Origin: Bordetella parapertussis
GTDB lineage: Bacteria > Pseudomonadota > Gammaproteobacteria > Burkholderiales > SG8-41
Assembly (NCBI GenBank): GCA_945870465.1
Contig: CAMBSS010000083.1
Location: forward strand, 1 to 18,930
Direction: 5' to 3'
DNA length: 18,930 nt
The notes under the pieces are model-generated. The model had not been told where the DNA came from. It made no database searches and was given only the letters and a program-made list of their open reading frames with translations. Positions within the stretch are counted from its first letter, which is position 1; each line of letters opens with the position of its first letter. This document shows positions 13,666 to 18,930 of this stretch, in pieces. A program made the position numbers and the translations under genes.

Positions 13666-14628
13666 ATGCGTAAATCCTGTTATTCGGTCGCCATTGCACT
13701 GCTGGCAAGCACCGCGGCAAGCGCGCAAACCTATCCGACTCGTGCGCCGCGCCTGGTCGTCCCGTACGTCGCGGGCGGGATTGCAGACTTCATGGCGCGC
13801 GTCACGGCAGAGGGCGCCCAGGAACCGTTGGGGATCGCGATGGTGATAGACAATCGCGGGGGCGCAGGCGGCAACGTCGGTATCGAGCACGTGGCGAAAA
13901 GCGCCCCCGATGGCTACACGCTGGGGCTCGGGTGCCTCGGCTACGTGAGCAATGCCGTGCTGCAGTCCAAGATCACCTACGATCCGCTCAAGGATTTCGT
14001 GCCCATCACGATGATCGGCTTTACGCCGCAGGTAATCGTCGTGCACCCTTCCTTGCCGGTCAAAACTCTCAAAGAGTTCATCGCGCTTGCAAAACAACGT
14101 CCTAACGAGCTCGCATTCGGGTCGTCGGGCCCGGGCGGCGGCAGCCATCTCTCCGTCGAGTTGTTCAAGGCCCAGACGAATACGCAGATGACGCATATCC
14201 CGTACAAGGGCACGGCGCAGGCGATAGTCGATCTGCTGGCCGGCCGCATCCAGTTCATGTTCGATTTCCTGAACACGTCGCAACCGCAAATCCAGTCCGG
14301 CAAACTGCGCGCGCTGGCGATCACGTCCGCGAAACGTTTCGAATCGCTGCCGGACGTGCCGACGGCGTCGGAGGCGGGCGTCAAGGGATTCGAAGCCGGC
14401 ACCTGGTGCGGCATCATTGCTCCCGCCGGAGTGCCGCAGCCGGCGATCGACAAGCTGAACGCCAGCATAGTGAAAGCGCTGGAGTCGCCAGCGGTAAAGT
14501 CCCGGCTGGCCGCGCAGGCCATCGTGCCCATGCCGATGTCGCAGCAGCAGTTCGTCGCGTACATTCGCGCCGACTCGGAGCGCTGGAAAAAACTGCTGCG
14601 CGAAGGCCGCCTGCAGATGCTGGATTAG
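13666..14628 (+). CDS. Second Bug-family periplasmic substrate-binding protein
   Basis: 320 aa with signal peptide MRKSCYSVAIALLASTAASA. Family blocks are YPTRAPRLVVPYVAGGIAD (23-41), DNRGGAGGNVG (62-72), PDGYTLGLG, FGSSGPGGGSHLSVELFK, IPYKGTAQAIVDLLAG, LRALAITSAKRF and VPTASEAGVKGFE. The usual PFPPGGxxD ligand loop is changed to PYVAGGIAD, so its ligand may differ from that of the first Bug protein. A 76-bp gap separates it from the dehydrogenase and contains GCGCA-N11-TGCGC (13616-13636), a possible operator. No strong ribosome-binding site is seen. Confidence 0.92.
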   Translation: MRKSCYSVAIALLASTAASAQTYPTRAPRLVVPYVAGGIADFMARVTAEGAQEPLGIAMVIDNRGGAGGNVGIEHVAKSAPDGYTLGLGCLGYVSNAVLQSKITYDPLKDFVPITMIGFTPQVIVVHPSLPVKTLKEFIALAKQRPNELAFGSSGPGGGSHLSVELFKAQTNTQMTHIPYKGTAQAIVDLLAGRIQFMFDFLNTSQPQIQSGKLRALAITSAKRFESLPDVPTASEAGVKGFEAGTWCGIIAPAGVPQPAIDKLNASIVKALESPAVKSRLAAQAIVPMPMSQQQFVAYIRADSERWKKLLREGRLQMLD

Positions 14629-14630
14629 GC

Positions 14631-14658
14631 GTGAGGGGTGAGGCGTGAGGAGTGAGGC
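14631..14658 (+). repeat. Four perfect GTGAGGN 7-base units
   Basis: Immediately after the second Bug stop codon, four units agree at the first six positions (GTGAGG) and vary at the seventh (G, C, A, C). This is the cleanest example of the repeat family also found at 1389-1491 and 8485-8575. As at the other loci it lies in the gap between co-directional genes and is purine-rich in the mRNA sense just after a stop codon, but here no opposed array follows. Confidence 0.85.
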
Positions 14659-14685
14659 GCGAATAAGCCGCGAGAGTTTCGCGGG

Positions 14686-16371
14686 ATGATGGCGGTGCGC
14701 GCGGCGGACGTCGTGCTTCACGGCGGCAAGATCATTACCGTGAACGCGAGCTTCGCCATCGCCGAGGCGGTGGCGATCACCGGCAATCGCATAGTATATG
14801 TAGGCGCCGACGCGGGTGCGCTCGCGATGGCCGACGCCGGCACGCGCGTCATCGATCTCAAGGGGCGCGCCGTGATGCCCGGACTGATCGACGGTCACGC
14901 CCACATGGACCGCGAAGGGCTCAAGCAAGTTTTTCCGTCGCTCGCCAACGCCCGCTCCATCACGGAGCTCAAAGCGACCATCGCCGAACTCGCGCAGCGC
15001 ACCCCCAAGGGCGAGTGGATAGTGACCATGCCGCTGGGCGATCCGCCGTACTATTTCGACGTGCCCGAGTGCTACGCGGAAAAGCGCCTGCCGACGCGCC
15101 ACGACCTCGACGAGGCGGCGCCCGACCACCCGGTGTACATTCGCCCCATCTGGGGTTTCTGGCGGCACACGATGCCGCTGGTCTCGGTGGCGAACAGCCG
15201 CGCGCTGGCGCTCGCCGGCATCACGAAAAACACCGTTGCGCCGTCGGACACCATCGTCATCGACAAGGACGCAACAGGCGAGCCCACGGGAATTTTTTAC
15301 GACAACACGATCATGTCGGTCGTGGAAATGACGCTCATGCGTGCCGCCACCGGCTTCTCACTGGACGATCGCACGCGCACGCTGCCGGCCGCGATGCAGG
15401 CCTACCACGCGTTCGGCACGACGAGCATCTTCGAAGAGCACGGCGTCGCGGGCGAACTGTTGCGTGCCTACAAGATCGTGCGCGAGAGCGGCGCGCAGAC
15501 GATGCGCGCAACGCTGGTCATCAGCCCGAAGTGGAATGCCGCTCCCGTCGAGAAATTCGAGCCGGTGGTCGAAGCGTGGGCGAGCTGGCTTGCCGGCCGC
15601 GGCTTCGGCGACGACTTTCTGCGCGTCAGCGGCGTCTTCGTCGACATCGGCCCGTCGCGCGAAGATGAATTGCGCGCCGGCACCTGGCCGTACACCGGTT
15701 GGGCGGGATTTAATTTCGCGACCGGCCTGCCGCGCGAGCGGGCGAAGGAATTGTGTCTCGCGTGCGCGAAACACAAAATACGGGTGGTTGCGATCTGGCC
15801 CAACATGCTCGACGTGTTCGACGAAGTGAACCGCGAGATCGACATCACCGCGCAGCGCTGGGTGCTTGGGCACATCAGCGCGCTCACGCTGGAGCAGATC
15901 GCCAAAGTGCGCGAGCTGGGGCTGGTCGTGACTTCGCACACTAACCGTTACGTTTTCAAGGAAGGCCATCTGCTGAAGCAGAAGCTCGGGCCCGCGCGCG
16001 AAAACGAAATTTCGCCGCTCAAGTCGCTGATCGAAGCGGGCGTGCGCGTCGCGCTTGCGACCGACAACGTGCCGACGTCGCTGTTTTACCCCATCTGGCA
16101 GAGTATCTACCGCAAGAACCGTTATACCGGCGAGACGATTGCGCCCGCTGAGGCGCTGACGCGCGAGCAGGCCCTGCGCGCGGCGACCATCAACGGCGCA
16201 TACGTGACATGGGAGGAGGATAGCAAGGGGTCAATAGAGATCGGCAAACTCGCCGACCTCGCCGTGCTCTCGCACGATCCGCTGACGGCGGATGAAGACG
16301 TATTGAAGGACATCTACGCGGAAATGACTTTCGTCGATGGCCGTGTCGTATACGAACGGGGGCGGGGGTGA
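14686..16371 (+). CDS. Amidohydrolase family 3 (YtcJ-like) metal-dependent hydrolase
   Basis: 561 aa (560 from the second Met), cytoplasmic. It begins with the small beta domain ADVVLHGGKIITVN, then VMPGLIDGHAHMD with metal ligands His71 and His73. Further features are a conserved ATDNVPTSL with Asp460 as the likely catalytic/metal Asp and the closing GSIEIGKLADLAVLSHDP domain. Length and motifs match the TIM-barrel YtcJ/N-substituted formamide deformylase group, which cleaves amides or related C-N bonds. Its end overlaps the next gene by 4 bases (GTGA), so it is translated together with a PLP enzyme of D-amino-acid type; an N-acyl or amide amino-acid derivative as substrate is a fair guess but not shown. 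Confidence 0.88.
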   Translation: MMAVRAADVVLHGGKIITVNASFAIAEAVAITGNRIVYVGADAGALAMADAGTRVIDLKGRAVMPGLIDGHAHMDREGLKQVFPSLANARSITELKATIAELAQRTPKGEWIVTMPLGDPPYYFDVPECYAEKRLPTRHDLDEAAPDHPVYIRPIWGFWRHTMPLVSVANSRALALAGITKNTVAPSDTIVIDKDATGEPTGIFYDNTIMSVVEMTLMRAATGFSLDDRTRTLPAAMQAYHAFGTTSIFEEHGVAGELLRAYKIVRESGAQTMRATLVISPKWNAAPVEKFEPVVEAWASWLAGRGFGDDFLRVSGVFVDIGPSREDELRAGTWPYTGWAGFNFATGLPRERAKELCLACAKHKIRVVAIWPNMLDVFDEVNREIDITAQRWVLGHISALTLEQIAKVRELGLVVTSHTNRYVFKEGHLLKQKLGPARENEISPLKSLIEAGVRVALATDNVPTSLFYPIWQSIYRKNRYTGETIAPAEALTREQALRAATINGAYVTWEEDSKGSIEIGKLADLAVLSHDPLTADEDVLKDIYAEMTFVDGRVVYERGRG

Positions 16372-17483
16372 ATGAAGCCCGGGAGTTGATCGGCCGGCCG
16401 CTCGCGGATCTGCCGACGCCGGCGCTGTTGATCGATGTGGCTTTGCTCGAGCGCAATCTCGCCACGATGAAAGACTGCATGGGCGCGGGTAAGGCCGCGT
16501 ACCGTCCGCACACCAAGTCGCACAAATCGCCGCTGATCGCGAAGATGCAGATCGCGCACGGCGCGCGCGGCGTGTGCTGCTCCAAGCTCGGCGAAGCGGA
16601 GGTCATGGCTGCCGGCGGCGTGGACGATATTCATATCACGACGCCGGTGGTGGGCCGCGACAAGGCGCGGCGGCTCGCACGGCTTGCGGCCAAGGGGCGC
16701 GTGTCGGTCGTCGTCGATAGCGCGGATAACGCAGCCGAACTCTCGGCGGCGGCGAGCGCGCTCGGCACGGTAATCGACGTGCTGATCGAAATGGATGTGG
16801 GGCAGGGGCGGTGCGGCGTCGCGGGGCCGGAACAGGCGCTCGCCGTTGCGGAAGCGGTCAAGCGTGCGCAAGGCCTGCGGCTCAAGGGCATGCAGGGTTA
16901 TCAGGGCAAGCTGCAATCGATGGTCGCGTATTCCGGGCGGCGCGACGCAGTGCGCGCGGCGCTCGACCAACTGCTGCAGGGCGCGCAGGCGCTCAGAGAT
17001 CGCGGGTTTACAGTCGAAGTGCTGACCGGCGGTGGCACCGGCAGCCTCGCCATCGATCTCGAATTTGGCGGACTCACCGAGCTGCAGCCCGGCAGCTACG
17101 TGTTCATGGACAGCACTTACCGGCGCATCGATTGGAACGACAAGGCGGCGCGAACCCCGTTCGCGAACTCATTGTCGGTGCTCGCCGGCGTGGTCAGCCG
17201 GCCGCTCGCCGGCCGCGCCGTGCTCGATGTCGGCTGGAAGGCCGCGAGCAGCGACAGCGGCCCGCCGGTGTTGAAGGGCGACGGTACGCCGGTGGAGTTT
17301 GCCGGCGACGAGCACAGCCTCGTGACGGGCGCCGCGGCATCTGCCCTGAAGGCCGGCAGCAAGCTCGAACTGATACCCAGCCATTGCGATACCACGGTCA
17401 ATCTCTACGACCGCTATCACGTGATCCGCAACGGCGTCGTGGAGGCCGTCTGGCCGGTCGCCGCGCGCGGGCGCAGCGATTAG
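16368..17483 (+). CDS. DSD1/D-threonine aldolase-type PLP enzyme
   Basis: 371 aa, fold type III (alanine-racemase-like N-terminal barrel). Seen: TPALLIDVALLERNL (17-31), PLP-lysine block YRPHTKSHKSP with Lys50, IEMDVGQGRCG and LTGGGTGSL for phosphate binding. The C-terminal metal site IPSHCDTT has His339 and Asp341. D-threonine aldolases use His and Asp there, whereas vertebrate-type D-serine dehydratases use His and Cys, so an aldolase (glycine plus aldehyde from a D-3-hydroxyamino acid) is somewhat favoured. The start is GTG 16368, overlapping the amidohydrolase stop (GTGA); no ATG lies before the conserved N-terminus. Confidence 0.88.
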   Translation: MNEARELIGRPLADLPTPALLIDVALLERNLATMKDCMGAGKAAYRPHTKSHKSPLIAKMQIAHGARGVCCSKLGEAEVMAAGGVDDIHITTPVVGRDKARRLARLAAKGRVSVVVDSADNAAELSAAASALGTVIDVLIEMDVGQGRCGVAGPEQALAVAEAVKRAQGLRLKGMQGYQGKLQSMVAYSGRRDAVRAALDQLLQGAQALRDRGFTVEVLTGGGTGSLAIDLEFGGLTELQPGSYVFMDSTYRRIDWNDKAARTPFANSLSVLAGVVSRPLAGRAVLDVGWKAASSDSGPPVLKGDGTPVEFAGDEHSLVTGAAASALKAGSKLELIPSHCDTTVNLYDRYHVIRNGVVEAVWPVAARGRSD

Positions 17484-17520
17484 ATGGCATGCCGGCGCGC
17501 CACATCGCGGTGCGGGCCGG

Positions 17521-17545
17521 TGCGGCGCAAAATGGCTATGCCGCA
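17521..17545 (+). other. Inverted repeat after the PLP-enzyme gene
   Basis: TGCGGC (17521-17526) and GCCGCA (17540-17545) form a 6-bp stem with a 13-base loop, 38 bp after the stop, without a T run. It shares GGCGCAAAATG with 13615-13625 upstream of the second Bug gene, so it may be regulatory for the broken Bug gene rather than a terminator. Confidence 0.25.
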
Positions 17546-17673
17546 ACGCCACGCGCGACTACACTGGCAACGTAAAAAAGTGTGTGGCGGATCCTCGCGG
17601 CCGCGCCGCTGTAAAACGGATTTCAGTGTATAAACGATCAGAACCCACTCGCATAACGGGTCTAGGAGGAAAC

Positions 17674-17763
17674 ATGCATAGCATCAGAAAATTTCTGCCG
17701 TGCCTGTTGTTCGTACTGAGCGGATCGGTCGTTGCCCAGAACTTCCCCGACAAGCCGATCCGC
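17674..17763 (+). pseudogene. Truncated Bug-family gene (N-terminal 30 codons only)
   Basis: A strong ribosome-binding site (AGGAGG, 17664-17669) precedes ATG, a complete signal peptide MHSIRKFLPCLLFVLSGSVVA and the mature start QNFPDKPIR, which is the typical N-terminus of Bug proteins. In intact family members VVPFPPGG follows; here the sequence instead turns into an unrelated Arg-rich frame and stops at 17811. The homology ends within a few bases of 17763, marking a deletion or insertion junction with the cassette-like DNA to the right. The remainder of the gene is not found in this window. Confidence 0.8.
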
Positions 17764-17800
17764 GCGCGTCAACGCTCGCGTCGTACTAGGGCGACCCCAA

Positions 17801-17893
17801 GTGAAGCTTAGGGCGCTGAGGCGCGTTATTCTATTCGCCGTCTCAATAGCCCTTCTGGCCGGGGGGGTGGCAATATGCTTTTCGCGCAGCTAG
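17801..17893 (+). CDS. Small membrane peptide, likely first half of a frameshifted cassette gene
   Basis: A GTG-started 30-codon frame: basic N-terminus KLRALRRVI, then the hydrophobic stretch LFAVSIALLAGGVAI, stop TAG. It contains G7 at 17861-17867. One extra G there would join it in frame to the 55-aa reading frame that overlaps it, giving a two-helix protein of 80 aa. Small membrane proteins with a KLRRxLR start are common products of integron cassettes, which favours a single gene with a shift, either real or a sequencing error. Confidence 0.45.
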   Translation: MKLRALRRVILFAVSIALLAGGVAICFSRS

Positions 17894-18042
17894 TGTGCCT
17901 CTCTGGTTTTGCTGGCCACGCCTGTGCCGTTCGGGGGTGGGGCTTCGTTGCCGCAGGATTCATGACTTTCTGGGGTGGTTACTTGCTATGGGACGAATTT
18001 GTTGTACGGTGGCTGTCTATTCGATCCAAATCCGACAAGTGA
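17875..18042 (+). CDS. 55-aa small membrane protein, cassette type
   Basis: ATG 17875 to TGA 18042. It begins MLFAQLVCLSGFAGHA and has a second hydrophobic segment WGFVAAGFMTFWGGYLLW ahead of a basic tail ending RSKSDK. The pattern of FxxGGYLLWDEFV after one or two helices fits small inner-membrane proteins often encoded in integron cassettes. It has no ribosome-binding site of its own, consistent with being the second half of a longer gene that starts at 17801 and shifts at the G7 tract. The attC site begins 21 bp after its stop, as expected for a cassette. A different-frame ORF over the same stretch (17895-18098) is judged a shadow because it runs into attC. Confidence 0.55.
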   Translation: MLFAQLVCLSGFAGHACAVRGWGFVAAGFMTFWGGYLLWDEFVVRWLSIRSKSDK

Positions 18043-18063
18043 TCATTATTCAGAAGCGAAAGT

Positions 18064-18132
18064 GCCGGCTAACACCGTGGTGCAGGCGACGCGCATAAAG
18101 CCGCACGCGCCTGAACACGAACGTTAGACGGC
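18064..18132 (+). other. Integron attC recombination site
   Basis: 69 bp with the folding expected of an attC site. Outer arms GCCGGCTAAC (18064-18073) and GTTAGACGGC (18123-18132) are complementary at 9 of 10 positions and contain the right-hand core GTTAGAC (matching GTTRRRY). Inner arms CGTGGTGCAGGCG and CGCCTGAACACG pair with one extra unpaired G, the extrahelical base that guides the integrase. The centre forms a loop. The cut would fall between G18123 and T18124. Orientation places the 17801-18042 gene as the cassette ending here and the gene at 18165 as the next one. Confidence 0.8.
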
Positions 18133-18164
18133 TCCATATTCTTACCACCGAGGCTGAAGACCTT

Positions 18165-18566
18165 ATGGCAACGTTAAATCGAACCAAAGAGAATCCTTGG
18201 CAACTCAAGACGGCTCCAGGGACTTCCGAGTACACGATGCACATTGAAGAGAAGGACGGAAAGAGCGTTCTTGCATGTGCTGTGGGAAAAACCGTTCTTT
18301 TCTACGACGCCCGGTGTATTGATGATCTGCATAAGATGCTCAAAGCCAAAGCCGATTGGGTCGAGCTCGGGGGCACTGACGAGCAGAAGCCCGCAAAGGA
18401 AGGCACAATCGAAGCGGGTCCTCCAAACAATCCTGTCGGTGGCTGGTACGGCCTAAAGAAGGGCCTTCGCGGGCGCTTCGGCGTGTACGTTCCGCCCCTC
18501 ATGGAGGCGCTCAGCCTTTGCGAACTTGAGCACAACCCGAAAAACAATCGCATCCGTGCAAAGTAA
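18165..18566 (+). CDS. 133-aa conserved hypothetical soluble protein in cassette position
   Basis: Begins 33 bp after attC. The product starts MATLNRTKENPWQLKTAPG, carries VLACAVGKTVLFYDARCIDDLHKML and a later GGWYGLKKGLRGRFGVYVPP, with no signal peptide or membrane helix. It resembles a recalled family of short uncharacterised bacterial proteins (possibly DUF6855), but the identification is from memory and uncertain. Base composition is lower in G+C than the catabolic genes to the left, fitting acquired DNA. No second attC was found after it, so it may not be a currently mobile cassette. Confidence 0.75.
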   Translation: MATLNRTKENPWQLKTAPGTSEYTMHIEEKDGKSVLACAVGKTVLFYDARCIDDLHKMLKAKADWVELGGTDEQKPAKEGTIEAGPPNNPVGGWYGLKKGLRGRFGVYVPPLMEALSLCELEHNPKNNRIRAK

Positions 18567-18589
18567 GGGACGATGTCGTGTGAAAGAAC

Positions 18590-18612
18590 CTTTCTGTCTT
18601 ACACACAGAAAG
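18590..18612 (+). terminator. Hairpin after the 133-aa gene
   Basis: Perfect 8-bp stem CTTTCTGT/ACAGAAAG with a 7-base loop, starting 23 bp after the stop codon. No T run follows. It lacks the GTTRRRY core, so it is not an attC site; it may end transcription or protect the mRNA 3' end. Confidence 0.35.
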
Positions 18613-18673
18613 TCTGACCACTCCAATTTGACTGCGACTTATACAAACACTCACGGCTACCATCCATCCCCTT

Positions 18674-18930
18674 ATGAAAAACATTTCAGCCATCACCCTC
18701 CTGTTGTTTGCAAGTTCCGGCTTCGCTCAAACACCTGTTTTTTTTGCAATACCCACAGATCGCCGTGACGTGACAATGAATATTGTGGTTATGGATCCTG
18801 AAGCACCACTAGATAAGGTTCTTCTGGTAGTGCCTGGAACCCCCGGCCAGGAAGGGCGAATCATGTTGCGAGGAAAGCAGTCCCCCTCTCTCGGCGCATT
18901 GCAGTATCTCTACCCCCATTTGGCAATGTT
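18674..18930 (+). CDS. Exported protein, 5' part only (runs off the window)
   Basis: Open from ATG 18674 to the window end, 85 codons visible. Signal peptide MKNISAITLLLFASSGFA, then TPVFFAIPTDRR, VVMDPEAPLDKVLLVVPGTPGQEGRIML and a region ending QYLYPHLAM. The VLLVVPGTPGQ strand-loop resembles the oxyanion-loop start of an alpha/beta hydrolase, but the nucleophile region is outside the window. No good ribosome-binding site; AT-richer than the left part. Function uncertain. Confidence 0.6.
   Translation, partial: MKNISAITLLLFASSGFAQTPVFFAIPTDRRDVTMNIVVMDPEAPLDKVLLVVPGTPGQEGRIMLRGKQSPSLGALQYLYPHLAM

Noticed and set aside
13450..15168. 572-codon minus-strand frame across three genes
   Set aside because: Crosses the ends of three clear plus-strand genes and a repeat locus; composition is typical of an antisense frame.
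17764..17800. A second attC or attI at the left end of the first cassette
   Set aside because: GTACTAGGGC is only loosely like GTTAGGC and no complementary left arm folds with it.
17895..18098. 67-codon frame in the cassette region
   Set aside because: Cys/Arg-rich, runs into the attC site, and competes with a frame that encodes plausible membrane helices.
18567..18673. Second attC after the 133-aa gene
   Set aside because: The hairpin 18590-18612 lacks GTTRRRY/RYYYAAC cores; none was found in the 107-bp gap.

Overview
The window looks like a chromosomal segment of a high-GC betaproteobacterium, probably of Burkholderiales type. The grounds are an OmpR/EnvZ pair of the RisA/RisS kind, two intact Bug-family (tripartite tricarboxylate transporter, TctC-like) periplasmic binding proteins plus a remnant of a third, strong G+C bias, and GANTC-free, codon-biased genes typical of that group. 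No rRNA, tRNA or CRISPR array was seen. All calls rest on reading the sequence and on recalled family signatures; no database search was possible.

Left part (1-2333): the tail of an unidentified gene converges on a two-component operon on the minus strand, ompR (response regulator) followed by envZ (sensor kinase). Unusual purine-rich 7-base repeats fill the gap between the two genes. A near-perfect 22-bp palindrome and an OmpR-type tandem site lie upstream of ompR.

Secreted/membrane block (2477-6310, plus strand): six consecutive genes. They encode a 43-aa membrane peptide, a 98-aa exported Arg/Gln-rich protein, a 167-aa exported protein with six CX6C units, a 44-aa membrane peptide, a DUF1800 protein and a Tat-exported DUF1501 protein. 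DUF1800/DUF1501 pairs are widespread and have no settled function; the small cysteine-repeat and membrane partners here look like a poorly described addition to that pair.

Middle (6311-10402): a stand-alone DGQHR-domain gene with its own promoter and terminator candidates. A minus-strand operon follows, running from right to left: two tandem RidA paralogues, a type II haloacid-dehalogenase-like hydrolase and a pyridoxamine-phosphate-oxidase-fold protein. A second 7-base repeat locus lies between the last two genes. The 365-bp divergent region 10038-10402 holds 9-base repeats, two 12-bp palindromes and a promoter candidate.

Catabolic cluster (10403-17483, plus strand): class III CoA-transferase, Bug protein, Ldh2-type dehydrogenase, second Bug protein, TIM-barrel amidohydrolase and a DSD1/D-threonine-aldolase-type PLP enzyme. 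Several genes overlap by 1-4 bases. It probably takes up and degrades a small carboxylate, amide or hydroxy-amino acid; the substrate cannot be read from the sequence. A third 7-base repeat locus lies inside it.

Right edge (17674-18930): a third Bug gene is cut off after about 30 codons. The sequence then changes to AT-richer DNA with a small membrane-protein reading frame split at a G7 tract, a well-formed integron attC site (18064-18132), a small soluble cassette-type gene and an exported protein running off the window. This looks like the edge of a gene-cassette array without an adjacent integrase (CALIN-like), joined to or inserted in the catabolic locus.
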